From Tenacibaculum sp. M341 (GTDB lineage: Bacteria > Bacteroidota > Bacteroidia > Flavobacteriales > Flavobacteriaceae), in assembly GCF_004337695.1 (NCBI RefSeq), contig NZ_SJXJ01000005.1, positions 212,749-276,748 on the forward strand: 64,000 bases of DNA, given 5' to 3'. This document shows positions 43,806 through 52,853 of this stretch, one piece after another. The notes beneath the pieces were generated by a model. The model made no database searches and was not told the DNA's origin. It was given only the letters and a program-made list of their open reading frames with translations. The stretch's first letter is position 1. Each line of letters begins with the position of its first letter. The position numbers and the translations under genes are program-made.

Positions 43806-45026
43806 TTGAAAAAAGTTAAAATAAGTTCAGAGTATAATTCTAAAAAAGAAGATTTCTTCTTGTTTGTAAAGAAAGGCACCTTAAAAAATATATTTTCTAT
43901 TACTCAAATAGAAACAGAAGAAAATGAGATGTTTTCTAAAGGAAATTGGGTTTTTATATTATTTAATGAATATTCTGAGATTGAAATAAAGTTTTTAGAG
44001 GAATTATCAGAAACAATTGATAATTACCCAAACCTTAATTTTGCTTTTAAACCATATTCAAATACCACTAAAATAATTGAGTTTAGTAGTGTTATAAAGG
44101 AAGTTAAAGTTGCTCCTGTTGTCTTATTTAAAAAAGATAAAAAAGTTAAATTTTTACCTTCTAGAGAATATGATATTACAGAGTTAGAAGTATTATTTAG
44201 AAACTTTAATATAGAACTTGAAAAAGTAGATATACCAAAATGTTATTTGTGTAATACTATAGAAGAATTAAATGAACAAGGCAACTGTACACTATGTTCT
44301 GGAAGTGCTAAGGTGGTAAAACCTAAATGTATCATAGATCCAAGTAAAATCACTCCTATTAAATATATTAAAGAATTTGTTACTATAAGCGATGAACATT
44401 TTTTTGAATTTGATAATTATAATACATTAGTATTTGGAGAAAATATGATTCCTGAACTGCTGAAAATGTTGTCAGAAACAATTGATGATGATTTAGATTA
44501 TAAAATATTTACAGCATTAAGAATGTGCGGGGTAGAAATTTGGGCTTCCTCAGAAGAAAGTGTTAAATATAGATATCGTTTACCAGAAGAAAATACATTT
44601 AGGAAAATAGTAGAATTAAAACCAAAATTCAAATTAAGAATACATAATGATGCAACAAGTACAGAGAATACTTTTACACTAAGTATTAAGGATTTTCCTG
44701 AAAATCTATTTATAGTGAATCATATTCAGTTCGATAGTCATTCTAAGTTTTTAGAAGGTAAATGGATACTTGTTTTATTTGATGAATTGTCAAGTATTAC
44801 TATTAAAACATTTTATGAAATTGTAGAAATTTCGGAGGAATCCCCAAACTTAAATTTTGGTCTAAAATCTTTCCAAAACAGTAATGAAGTGAAAGGATTT
44901 GTTGCTTTAGATATAGATATTGAAATGTATCCTGTAATATTATATAGAAAAGAATTTGAATCTCATATATTGACTAATGGTTTGAAATCAAAGAAAGAAT
45001 TAAAAGAACTATTAGATAGCGTTTAA
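43806..45026 (+). CDS. Protein with two thioredoxin-like repeats around a zinc-ribbon-like segment
   Basis: A 406-residue protein with a TTG start (MKKVKISSEYNSKKEDFF). Residues about 16-131 and 288-403 are homologous to each other: GNWVFILFNEYSEIEIKFLE with YPNLNFAFKPYSNTTK, versus GKWILVLFDELSSITIKTFY with SPNLNFGLKSFQNSNE. Each has the beta-alpha-beta order of a thioredoxin-like fold, without CXXC. Between them are CYLC (146/149) and CTLC (161/164), likely one zinc site, plus Cys175. No named family is evident. It is the largest gene of the island. Confidence 0.6.
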   Translation: MKKVKISSEYNSKKEDFFLFVKKGTLKNIFSITQIETEENEMFSKGNWVFILFNEYSEIEIKFLEELSETIDNYPNLNFAFKPYSNTTKIIEFSSVIKEVKVAPVVLFKKDKKVKFLPSREYDITELEVLFRNFNIELEKVDIPKCYLCNTIEELNEQGNCTLCSGSAKVVKPKCIIDPSKITPIKYIKEFVTISDEHFFEFDNYNTLVFGENMIPELLKMLSETIDDDLDYKIFTALRMCGVEIWASSEESVKYRYRLPEENTFRKIVELKPKFKLRIHNDATSTENTFTLSIKDFPENLFIVNHIQFDSHSKFLEGKWILVLFDELSSITIKTFYEIVEISEESPNLNFGLKSFQNSNEVKGFVALDIDIEMYPVILYRKEFESHILTNGLKSKKELKELLDSV

Positions 45027-45042
45027 ATAAATTTAAAAACCG

Positions 45043-45135
45043 ATGAAACAAGAATTATAGATTATTCAAGGGGTAAGTTCTTTTAAATATAAACAAATTA
45101 AAGATGTTGGCTCCTATTTTCCAAAAAAGAGATAA
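45043..45135 (+). pseudogene. Decayed short ORF with TAG at codon 6
   Basis: ATG 45043 starts MKQEL-stop-IIQGVSSFKYKQIKDV and continues to a stop at 45133-45135, four bases before the next ATG. TAG at codon 6 is in the same place as in the decayed ORF at 42793, whose start (MTEKF-stop-ITQRF) is weakly similar. Confidence 0.3.
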
Positions 45136-45138
45136 ACT

Positions 45139-45453
45139 ATGTTTGAAATTAAACCTTACATAACAGCTAATAATGCTGATTTCAATTTAATGTTTTCAGA
45201 AATCTATCAAATGACTTCTTCAGAAATCCAAGATGGTCTGGATACCTGTAAGCTTGCAATGCATGAAGATAAAACGGGCTATAGTTGGGGGTTAGAAGTT
45301 TTTGAACTGCTTATAGAGAAAGAAACTTCAGTTTTAGAATATCATGGAGAATTTGTTTCAGAAATTCCTACAAAAGATATTTTAAAGATGCTTCAAGATT
45401 ACAGAAGTGCTCTAAAGTATTTTGAGGAGAAGTCGAATAATGAACGTTCTTAA
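45139..45453 (+). CDS. Orphan small protein (island gene)
   Basis: A 104-residue acidic, helical protein (MFEIKPYITANNADFNLMFS start; SYKSALKYFEEKSNNERS-type end with the actual sequence DYRSALKYFEEKSNN). No signal peptide, no Cys pair and no known motif. The size and acidity resemble immunity proteins. It is the last gene of the island and ends 23 bases before direct repeat copy 2. Confidence 0.5.
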   Translation: MFEIKPYITANNADFNLMFSEIYQMTSSEIQDGLDTCKLAMHEDKTGYSWGLEVFELLIEKETSVLEYHGEFVSEIPTKDILKMLQDYRSALKYFEEKSNNERS

Positions 45454-45476
45454 ATATTTATGATCTCTTCTTTTTG

Positions 45477-45587
45477 TTTTTCTCGTTCATTTAGTACCCT
45501 CTTATTGTCGTATTTATAAATTAATAACTTTTGTAAAAAGTGACGAAATTAGTGTAATTAGCAATAGAATATTCGTTTGCTATCTTG
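45477..45587. repeat. Direct repeat, copy 2 (displaced helicase 5' end)
   Basis: This copy matches 42500-42610 in 107 of 111 positions. It contains the first four helicase codons (MNEK), after which the frame meets unrelated sequence and a stop within ten codons, so here it is a dead fragment. It continues directly into the 3' end of the lipocalin-like gene. Confidence 0.9.
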
Positions 45588-45610
45588 TTATTTTTAGATA
45601 TTTAAATCAT

Positions 45611-46030
45611 TTATTGCTTTCTCCAAACTCTTCTTCCTTCATCAGTACTAAACGTAGTATTGTTTTCTCCAAATGTAACGTTTAAAGTTCTTGTAGATGT
45701 TTGATTTTCTGGTAAAAGTTCATAAACATTGTCTTCTTTTTTAGTCCATTTGTAACTAAAAACAGGATCAGAAATACACTCTCCAGCACCATTAGGTCCA
45801 CCAAACCATTCATCAGTAGCATTACCATCAGCTTTAAAAATAAATGTAGTTTTAGAAAAACAGTCACCAGTAGCTTCAACTTCTGTACCATCAGTATCCA
45901 CTTCTACAAATTTTTCTAATTTCCATGTTCCAATGATAGGATCAATTGTGATAGTGATTGGTTCTTCTTTTTCATCAGAACAAGATAAAAACGCACATAC
46001 TACTAGAGATAAAATTAAGAATCTTTTCAT
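45611..46030 (-). CDS. Lipocalin-like lipoprotein
   Basis: A 139-residue protein with lipobox CAFLSC (Cys17) and a lipocalin-like beta-barrel pattern: DPIIGTWKLEKFVEV at the start, then TTFIFKADGNATDEW, YKWTKKEDNVYELL and TTFSTDEGRRVWRKQ at the end. Such proteins sit in the outer membrane and bind small hydrophobic ligands; the ligand is unknown. Its last codons are duplicated near 42690, which shows the original neighbour was the helicase gene. Confidence 0.8.
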   Translation of the reverse strand: MKRFLILSLVVCAFLSCSDEKEEPITITIDPIIGTWKLEKFVEVDTDGTEVEATGDCFSKTTFIFKADGNATDEWFGGPNGAGECISDPVFSYKWTKKEDNVYELLPENQTSTRTLNVTFGENNTTFSTDEGRRVWRKQ

Positions 46031-46116
46031 TATTACTTTTTTGTTAAAATTTGAGCAAATTTACACTTTATAATGTTAAGATTGGCTTTAAATTAAATAG
46101 GTTGATTTTGAGCAAT

Positions 46117-46147
46117 AAAAAAGTCGAATCTAACTAAGATTCGACTT
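46117..46147 (-). terminator. Rho-independent terminator of the CCC-motif gene
   Basis: AAGTCGAATC and GATTCGACTT arms with a seven-base loop are followed on the minus strand by six T, 20 bases after the stop of the gene at 46167. Confidence 0.85.
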
Positions 46148-46166
46148 AAATATATTATTGAAAAAA

Positions 46167-46502
46167 CTATTGTAATTCGTTTAATTTTTCCTGTAATAAT
46201 TCAGGATTTTGAAGTGTTTCAAAGCCAAAATAAGCAATTAAACCTATTACGTATATTAAAAACAGAACGCTTAATACAATACCAATAATAGCTAAAATTC
46301 TACCTGTATTTAAGTTAGAATAGTTTGTGTATGAGCTAGGGCTTTCTTTATATAATTTAGCATCTTTGCTATAAAGTACTAATGCAACTACACCTAGTAT
46401 AATACCTAGAACTCCATAACAACAGCAAGTTACAATAGATAAAATACCCAATACTAAAACAGCCGTTGCGTTAGGCAATTGTTTTTGTTCAAATTCAAAC
46501 AT
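46167..46502 (-). CDS. CCC-motif membrane protein (DUF4190-like)
   Basis: A 111-residue protein with two helices (about 13-43 and 69-93). The first contains VTCCCYGVLGIILGVVALVL, the motif that names the family; the second is GRILAIIGIVLSVLFLIYVI. The linker (LYKESPSSYTNYSNLNTG) is conserved in flavobacterial members. Function unknown. Four bases separate it from the DUF2752 gene, which is on the same strand, so they form one operon with YbaB. Confidence 0.85.
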   Translation of the reverse strand: MFEFEQKQLPNATAVLVLGILSIVTCCCYGVLGIILGVVALVLYSKDAKLYKESPSSYTNYSNLNTGRILAIIGIVLSVLFLIYVIGLIAYFGFETLQNPELLQEKLNELQ

Positions 46503-46506
46503 AAAT

Positions 46507-46812
46507 TTATGATTTTAAGTTAGATAAAATAGGATTCATTTTTAAAATGTAAGCAATTATAATGATAATTACATTAATAACAGCCAACACTAAAATAATT
46601 TTAGTAGTAACTTTCTTCTTCAAAATAAAATGAAAAAAAACAGCAATCACTAAAAGTATTGTTGTGTATACAGCCGGAAACATGTGAAAAGCATTATTAA
46701 ACTCTCCTTTAGACACCATTACCACCGAACGTTGTAAACCACATCCAGGACAATCTATCCCAAAAAACTTTTTATTTGGGCAGGGTAACATGTAATCTTC
46801 AGGATTTCTCAT
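46507..46812 (-). CDS. DUF2752 membrane protein
   Basis: A 101-residue protein with the DUF2752 signature near the N-terminus: PCPNKKFFGIDCPGCGLQRS. Two or three helices follow (about 43-62 and 68-92). The Cys-x2-Cys pair is invariant in the family and may bind metal or be redox-active, but the role is unknown. It lies between the ybaB and CCC-motif genes with gaps of eight and four bases. Confidence 0.88.
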   Translation of the reverse strand: MRNPEDYMLPCPNKKFFGIDCPGCGLQRSVVMVSKGEFNNAFHMFPAVYTTILLVIAVFFHFILKKKVTTKIILVLAVINVIIIIIAYILKMNPILSNLKS

Positions 46813-46820
46813 GCTATATT

Positions 46821-47144
46821 TTATTTAAATAAGTCCATTCCAGGAATGTTAGGCAAGCCATTTTTAGCAGCCTCAGCCATCTCTTGTTCGTTAATTTCAC
46901 TAGCTCTTTTTAAAGCCTTATTTAAGGTTAGAATTAAATAGTCTTCTAATTCTTCAGCATCATTTAATAAAGATTCGTCTATAGATACAGCTTTAACTTC
47001 TCTGTTAGCAGTTACAGTAACTTTTAGTTTGCCGTCAGCACCATCTTCATCTATTAAAACAGTGTTTAAACGTTTCTTAGTTTCTTCTACTTTTTGTTGC
47101 GCTTGTTTAAGCTTATCCATCATTCCCGATAAATCACCAAACAT
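46821..47144 (-). CDS. ybaB: YbaB/EbfC-family nucleoid-associated protein
   Basis: A 107-residue protein that starts at ATG 47144 ([20 protein letters not shown]); a longer frame from 47348 has unrelated residues and overlaps the divergent gene. The helical N-terminus and [20 protein letters not shown] core are typical of YbaB, which binds DNA as a dimer. It ends in NIPGMDLFK. It heads a three-gene minus-strand operon and is divergent from the S9 peptidase gene, with 64 bases between starts. Confidence 0.9.
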   Translation of the reverse strand: MFGDLSGMMDKLKQAQQKVEETKKRLNTVLIDEDGADGKLKVTVTANREVKAVSIDESLLNDAEELEDYLILTLNKALKRASEINEQEMAEAAKNGLPNIPGMDLFK

Positions 47145-47208
47145 ATCTTTGTTTTTTAAATTATTTGTAACAAAATTACTATTTTGCAAGGAACTAAAAT
47201 TAATTAAA

Positions 47209-49371
47209 ATGAAAAAAAAACTTATCACAGGTCTCATATTAAGTGTTATTTTTGTTTCCTGCAAAACCGAAAAGATGGAGAAAAACACACCGCCGCCGGT
47301 AGCTGATAAGCAACCATATAAATTAGAAAAACATGGAGATGTCCGCATTGACGATTATTTTTGGATGCGTTTGACAGACGAACAAAAAAATGCGGAAAAG
47401 AAAGATGAGCAAACTCAAAAAGTATACGATTACTTAAATGCAGAGAATGCTTATTTTGAAGATAAAATGGGGTACACAAATGACTTTCAAGAATCATTAT
47501 TTGAGGAAATGAAAGGAAGAATTAAAGAAGATGATGAATCTGTACCTTACAAACAGAACGGATATTACTACATAACTAGATATGAAAAGGGGCAACAATA
47601 TCCTATTTATTCTAGAAAGAAAGGTAGTTTAGATAGTGAAGAAATCATTTTATTTAATGTAAATGACGAAGCTAAAGGTTTCGATTATTTTCAATTAGGA
47701 GGTTTAAATGTTTCTCCTGATAATAAATTGATCGCTTTCGCAACCGATACTGTAAGTCGTAGACAATATTTTATCAAAATCAAAAACTTAGAAACAGGAG
47801 AAATCTATTCAGATAATATAGAGAATACTACTGGAGGAAGCGTTTGGGCTAATGATAACAAAACATTGTTCTACACAAAAAAAGATCCTGTTACGTTAAG
47901 AAGTTCTCAAATTTACAAACATGTTTTAGGTACAGACGCTAGTGAAGATGTATTAGTTTTTGAAGAAAAAGACGAAACATTCGGAACGTTTGTAACTAAA
48001 TCTAAATCTAAAAAATATTTGGTAATTGGTTCTTATAGTACTGTATCTTCAGAATACCAGGTTTTAGAAGCTGATAATCCAAACGGAGAGTTTAGAGTAA
48101 TTCAGGAAAGAGAAAGAGATTTAGAGTACGATATTGCGCACTACAAAGATCATTTCTACGTAAAAACGAATAAAGACGGAGCTACTAACTTTAAGTTAAT
48201 GAAAACTCCTGAGGATAAAACTACCAAAGAAAATTGGGTAGATGTTATTCCACATAGAGAAGATACTTTATTTGAAGATTTTTCTATTTTCAAAGATTAC
48301 TTAGTATTAGAAGAGCGTAATAACGGATTATTTAAAATTAGAATTAAGCGTTGGGATGGTTCTGAGGACTATTACTTACCTTTTGATGAAGAAACATATT
48401 CAGCAGGAGTATATTCAAATCCTGAATTTGATACAGATGTTATTCGTTATTCATATAACTCGATGACTACGCCAAGTTCTGTGATTGATTTTAATATGAA
48501 AGATCAATCTAAAGAAATTAAAAAAGAACAAGAGGTACTAGGAGGGAAGTTTGATAAGAGTAATTATGTAAGTAAGCGTTTATGGGTTACTGCTCGTGAT
48601 GGTAAAAAGGTAGCTTTATCAATTGTACATAGAAAAGATACAAAAATAGATAAGAATACGCCTGTTTTACAGTATGCTTACGGTTCGTACGGATATACTA
48701 TTTCAGATGGATTTTCAACGACACGTTTAAGTTTATTAGACAGAGGATTTATTTTTGCATTAGCTCATATTAGAGGAAGCCAATATTTAGGTAGAGACTG
48801 GTATGAAGATGGAAAAATGTTGAACAAGAAGAATACATTTAATGATTTTGTAGATTGTTCTAAATATTTAATAGCTGAAGGGTATACTTCTCCAGAGCAT
48901 TTATATGCAATGGGAGGATCTGCTGGAGGTTTATTAATGGGAGCTGTTATCAATATGAATCCTGAATTGTATAATGGAGTAATTGCAGCGGTACCTTTTG
49001 TAGATGTTATTTCTACGATGGTAGATGATACAATTCCTTTAACAACTGGTGAGTATGATGAGTGGGGAAATCCTAACGATAAAGAATATTATGACTATAT
49101 GAAGTCATATTCTCCATACGATCAAGTAAGTGCTAAAGCGTATCCAAATATGTTAGTAACTACTGGTTTACACGATAGTCAAGTACAATATTGGGAACCA
49201 GCAAAATGGGTAGCTAAGTTGAGAGAATTAAAAACAGATGATAATTTATTGTTTATGCATACAAACATGGAAGCAGGGCATGGAGGAGCATCTGGAAGAT
49301 TCGATTCTTTAAAAGAAACAGCAAGAGAATACACATTCTTATTAGCTTTAGAAGAGAAGTTAGAAAAATAA
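47209..49371 (+). CDS. S9 family peptidase (oligopeptidase B-like), lipoprotein
   Basis: A 720-residue prolyl-oligopeptidase-type serine peptidase, started at ATG 47209. It has a lipobox VIFVSC (Cys17) and is thus membrane-anchored in the envelope. A beta-propeller (about 60-430) precedes the hydrolase domain, which has the nucleophile in [11 protein letters not shown] (about 567), Asp in [13 protein letters not shown] and His in [10 protein letters not shown]. The order Ser-Asp-His and the final [13 protein letters not shown] match oligopeptidase B, which cuts peptides after basic residues. It has a strong terminator. Confidence 0.92.
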   Translation: MKKKLITGLILSVIFVSCKTEKMEKNTPPPVADKQPYKLEKHGDVRIDDYFWMRLTDEQKNAEKKDEQTQKVYDYLNAENAYFEDKMGYTNDFQESLFEEMKGRIKEDDESVPYKQNGYYYITRYEKGQQYPIYSRKKGSLDSEEIILFNVNDEAKGFDYFQLGGLNVSPDNKLIAFATDTVSRRQYFIKIKNLETGEIYSDNIENTTGGSVWANDNKTLFYTKKDPVTLRSSQIYKHVLGTDASEDVLVFEEKDETFGTFVTKSKSKKYLVIGSYSTVSSEYQVLEADNPNGEFRVIQERERDLEYDIAHYKDHFYVKTNKDGATNFKLMKTPEDKTTKENWVDVIPHREDTLFEDFSIFKDYLVLEERNNGLFKIRIKRWDGSEDYYLPFDEETYSAGVYSNPEFDTDVIRYSYNSMTTPSSVIDFNMKDQSKEIKKEQEVLGGKFDKSNYVSKRLWVTARDGKKVALSIVHRKDTKIDKNTPVLQYAYGSYGYTISDGFSTTRLSLLDRGFIFALAHIRGSQYLGRDWYEDGKMLNKKNTFNDFVDCSKYLIAEGYTSPEHLYAMGGSAGGLLMGAVINMNPELYNGVIAAVPFVDVISTMVDDTIPLTTGEYDEWGNPNDKEYYDYMKSYSPYDQVSAKAYPNMLVTTGLHDSQVQYWEPAKWVAKLRELKTDDNLLFMHTNMEAGHGGASGRFDSLKETAREYTFLLALEEKLEK

Positions 49372-49401
49372 TTATATTTTTGCGCTCGATTGAGTGAATG
49401 T

Positions 49402-49459
49402 AAGTGTTATTGTAAAACTCAATATATGAAGTAATTGTTTTTTACAATAACACTTTTTC
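49402..49459 (+). terminator. Rho-independent terminator of the S9 peptidase gene
   Basis: A perfect 16-bp stem (AAGTGTTATTGTAAAA / TTTTACAATAACACTT) with a 22-base loop is followed by a T-run, 31 bases after the peptidase stop and 13 bases before the next gene. Confidence 0.8.
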
Positions 49460-49472
49460 TTTGTTATAAGAG

Positions 49473-50468
49473 ATGAATAGAAATAAAGCGATAGTTAATT
49501 CGATATTAGATTTAGTAGGAGAAACCCCAGTGGTTAAATTACATAATATTACTAAACATCTAAAGGGTAACTATTTTGCAAAATTAGAGTCTTTCAATCC
49601 TGGGCAATCAGCTAAAGATAGAATAGCTTTACAAATTATTACCAAAGCTGAAGAAAAAGGAATACTACAACCGGGCGATACTATAGTAGAAACTACTTCA
49701 GGTAATACTGGTTTTAGTTTAGCTATGATTAGTTTGGTTAAAGGGTATAAATGTATTTTAGCGGTTAGTGATAAATCATCTAAAAATAAGATTGATATTT
49801 TAAAAACAATGGGAGCAGAGGTACATGTTTGCCCTGCAAACGTTACTCCAGATGATCCAAGATCTTATTACGAAGTAGCAAAAAGAATTCATAAAGAAAC
49901 TCCAAAATCAATCTACATTAATCAATATTTTAACGAATTAAATATTGAGGCACACTACCAAACTACTGGTCCTGAAATTTGGGAACAAACAGAAGGAAAA
50001 ATTACGCATTTAGTAGCTGCTAGTGGAACAGGAGGAACTATTTCTGGAACAGGAAGGTATTTGAAAGAGCAGAACCCAGATATTAAAATCTTAGGAGTAG
50101 ATGCTATTGGTTCTGTCATAAAAAAGTATCACGAAACACAAAAGTTCGATCCAAAAGAAATATCACCATATAAAATAGAAGGACTAGGTAAAAACTTAAT
50201 TCCTACTTCTACTGATTTTGATGTTATTGATGTTTACGAAAAAGTACCAGATAAAGAAGCTGCTTTAGCTTCTAGGGAATTGGTAAAACAAGAAGGTATG
50301 TTATGTGGTTATACATCTGGAGCTGTTGTACAAGCAACATTTCAGTATGCAGCTAAAAATACGTTTGATGAAAACAGTGTTGTCGTTTTAATACTTCCAG
50401 ATCATGGTATTCGATACATGGATAAAATTTATTCAGATGATTGGATGAAAGAACAAGGTTTCCTTTAA
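49473..50468 (+). CDS. PLP-dependent cysteine synthase-family enzyme
   Basis: A 331-residue fold-type II PLP enzyme (cysteine synthase / cystathionine beta-synthase group). The PLP Lys is in [12 protein letters not shown] (about 49), the substrate loop is [13 protein letters not shown] (about 74), and the phosphate loop is [15 protein letters not shown] (about 180). It lacks a C-terminal CBS domain. The loop TSGNTG supports cysteine synthase activity with O-acetylserine, but CBS-like use of serine and homocysteine is possible. It lies upstream of egtB on the same strand with 250 bases between. Confidence 0.88.
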   Translation: MNRNKAIVNSILDLVGETPVVKLHNITKHLKGNYFAKLESFNPGQSAKDRIALQIITKAEEKGILQPGDTIVETTSGNTGFSLAMISLVKGYKCILAVSDKSSKNKIDILKTMGAEVHVCPANVTPDDPRSYYEVAKRIHKETPKSIYINQYFNELNIEAHYQTTGPEIWEQTEGKITHLVAASGTGGTISGTGRYLKEQNPDIKILGVDAIGSVIKKYHETQKFDPKEISPYKIEGLGKNLIPTSTDFDVIDVYEKVPDKEAALASRELVKQEGMLCGYTSGAVVQATFQYAAKNTFDENSVVVLILPDHGIRYMDKIYSDDWMKEQGFL

Positions 50469-50718
50469 GATCTTATCTCTATTTTTCTTCATATTACATT
50501 AATTTTTTTGTTCAAGCTGTGCTGTTATATAGCTAGTTAGGTTTTTATAGGTTGTTTAAAAAGAAATAATCACAGTATATTAAAGTAGATAGTTTAATAT
50601 TAAGAGATAATTTTTATATTTTTAAAGGACAGTTTTTATACTTTTTAGATAATAGGTCTTAAAGGTATATCAGTAAAAATGTTATCATAAAACCTTCATT
50701 TATTAGACGTTTGTGTTA

Positions 50719-51900
50719 ATGTTACAAAGCCTAATCAACAGAATTTTGAATATACTTGAATCTTACCTTTTAACTAGAAATTATACTGTTACTTTATGTG
50801 ATCCTTTAGAAATTGAAGATTATGTAGTACAACCCTCCGAATTTGCAAGCCCACCCAAATGGCATTTAGCACACACTACATGGTTTTTTGAACAGTTTAT
50901 TCTCGATAAATATCAAGAAAATTATGTTCCTTTTGATAAAGATTTTGCTTACTTATTTAATAGTTATTATAACAATGCAGGCGACAGAATCATCAGAACT
51001 AATAGAGGGAATATAACTCGTCCTGGAGTAGACAAAGTATATGAATATCGAACGTATGTAGATAATCATATAAAAAAAATGTTAGCTAAAAATCCTTCAA
51101 AAGAGTTAATAGATTTAGTGGTGCTAGGAATTAATCATGAACAACAGCATCAAGAATTATTGTTGACAGACATAAAGTATACACTAGGTAACAATCCTAC
51201 ATTTCCTATGTATAAAGAAGATTTTAATCTCTTAGATATAGAAAATGATACCAAGCAAGAGTTTGAAAAAGTAGCTTCAGGAATTTATGAAATAGGGCAT
51301 CAAGGAGATGATTTTTGTTACGATAATGAGTTAGGTAGACATAAAGTATATGTTGAAGATTATGAAATTAGTACAGCTCTAGTAACTAATGCAGAATATA
51401 TTGAGTTTATTGAAAGTGGAGGTTACAAAGATTTTAATTTGTGGTTAGATGAAGGCTGGTATTGGATTTTAGAAAATAATATTGAAGCACCTTTATATTG
51501 GCACAAAGTAAATGGAGATTGGTGTTATTTTACGTTGTCGGGATTGAAAAAAGTAAACCCTAAAGCAATAGTTGGTCATATTAGTTTTTTTGAAGCTGCT
51601 GCGTTTGCTGAGTGGAAAAAAATGAGATTGCCAACAGAGTTTGAGTGGGAAATAGCATCAGATTCGTTTTCTTGGGGGCAACGATGGGAATGGACACATA
51701 GTGCCTATCTTCCGTATCCAAAATTTGAAAAAGCTAAAGGAGCTATTGGAGAATACAATGGTAAATTTATGATGAATAAAATGGTGTTGCGTGGAGCTTC
51801 AACGGCAACCTCAAAAAATCATAGTAGAAATACATATCGTAATTTCTTTCATGCTAGTGAAAGATGGCAGTTTACAGGAATCCGTTTAGTAAAAAAATAA
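50719..51900 (+). CDS. egtB: Ergothioneine biosynthesis sulfoxide synthase
   Basis: A 393-residue non-heme iron enzyme joining a thiol to hercynine. The N-terminal DinB-like domain has WHLAHTTWFFE (about 52) and INHEQQHQELL (about 141); its three His form the iron facial triad. The C-terminal FGE-sulfatase/formylglycine-generating fold has GIYEIGHQGDDF and RGASTATSKNHSRNTYRNFF and ends GIRLVKK. ATG 50719 is preferred over a GTG six bases earlier. The stop overlaps the egtD start by one base. Whether the thiol donor is cysteine or gamma-glutamylcysteine is not evident. Confidence 0.93.
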   Translation: MLQSLINRILNILESYLLTRNYTVTLCDPLEIEDYVVQPSEFASPPKWHLAHTTWFFEQFILDKYQENYVPFDKDFAYLFNSYYNNAGDRIIRTNRGNITRPGVDKVYEYRTYVDNHIKKMLAKNPSKELIDLVVLGINHEQQHQELLLTDIKYTLGNNPTFPMYKEDFNLLDIENDTKQEFEKVASGIYEIGHQGDDFCYDNELGRHKVYVEDYEISTALVTNAEYIEFIESGGYKDFNLWLDEGWYWILENNIEAPLYWHKVNGDWCYFTLSGLKKVNPKAIVGHISFFEAAAFAEWKKMRLPTEFEWEIASDSFSWGQRWEWTHSAYLPYPKFEKAKGAIGEYNGKFMMNKMVLRGASTATSKNHSRNTYRNFFHASERWQFTGIRLVKK

Positions 51901-52847
51901 TGATAGAACAATTTATGGATGATGTTGACTTTGGATTAAGTCAGCAACAAAAATCACTACCCTCAAAATACTTTTATAATAAAGAAGGAGATGCTCTTTT
52001 TGTGAAAATAATGCATTTACCAGAGTATTATTTAACAAGATCTGAGCTAGAGGTTTTTCAAACAAAATCAACAGAGCTTTTAAATATTTTAAAATTATCC
52101 AAAGAAAACTACTTTGAGTTAATTGAATTGGGAGCTGGAGACGGATTAAAAACGAAAGAATTATTAAAAGTATTGATAGATGAAAACTATTCATTTGGAT
52201 ATTTACCTGTGGATATTTCAAAAAATGCTTTAGATAATTTGGAAAAAACGTTAAAAAATGAGCTTCCGAAGGTATCAGTAAAACAACAGCAAGGAGATTA
52301 TTTTGAAGTGTTAGATGCTATTAAAAATTCTGAACATCAGAAAATAGTACTTTTTTTAGGGTCAAACATAGGAAACATGAATGATGAAATTGCTGCTGAT
52401 TTCATTTATAAACTAGGGAAAAGCTTTAAACCGAATGATAAATTGTTGCTTGGAGTAGATTTAATTAAACCTGAATCAATTGTGTTACCAGCGTATAATG
52501 ATAAAGAAGGTGTGACTGCAGATTTTAATTTGAATTTATTAAAAAGAATTAATAAGGAATTAGAGGCTGATTTTGATTTAAAAAATTTCTCACACGCACC
52601 AGAATATTCAGAAGAAACGGGTATAGCCAAAAGTTACTTACAGAGTGATGTAGCACAAAATGTAACGATTAAAAAATTAAATAAATCGTTTGCTTTTGAA
52701 GCAGGAGAAAAAATTTTTACTGAAATATCAAGAAAATACAACGATGAAATTATAGAGAACATAATTTCAAAAACAGATTTTGAAGTTTCAGGAAAGTTGA
52801 CAGATGATAAAGGGTATTTTGCAAATTATATATTAACCAGGAAATAG
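51900..52847 (+). CDS. egtD: L-histidine N(alpha)-methyltransferase
   Basis: A 315-residue SAM-dependent enzyme that trimethylates histidine to hercynine. It starts at ATG 51900 (MIEQFMDDVDFGLSQQQKSL), sharing one base with the egtB stop. Motifs are LPSKYFYNKEGDALFVKIMH, LPEYYLTRSE, the SAM loop ELGAGDGLKTKELL (about 79), and LFLGSNIGNM (about 151), all typical of EgtD. With egtB it gives the minimal route histidine to hercynine to sulfoxide. A C-S lyase (EgtE type) must be elsewhere. Confidence 0.94.
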   Translation: MIEQFMDDVDFGLSQQQKSLPSKYFYNKEGDALFVKIMHLPEYYLTRSELEVFQTKSTELLNILKLSKENYFELIELGAGDGLKTKELLKVLIDENYSFGYLPVDISKNALDNLEKTLKNELPKVSVKQQQGDYFEVLDAIKNSEHQKIVLFLGSNIGNMNDEIAADFIYKLGKSFKPNDKLLLGVDLIKPESIVLPAYNDKEGVTADFNLNLLKRINKELEADFDLKNFSHAPEYSEETGIAKSYLQSDVAQNVTIKKLNKSFAFEAGEKIFTEISRKYNDEIIENIISKTDFEVSGKLTDDKGYFANYILTRK

Positions 52848-52853
52848 ACTTTT

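Noticed and set aside
47145-47348. N-terminal extension of the ybaB frame
   Set aside because: The family start MFGDLSGMM fits at 47144; the extension is antisense to the S9 peptidase signal peptide.
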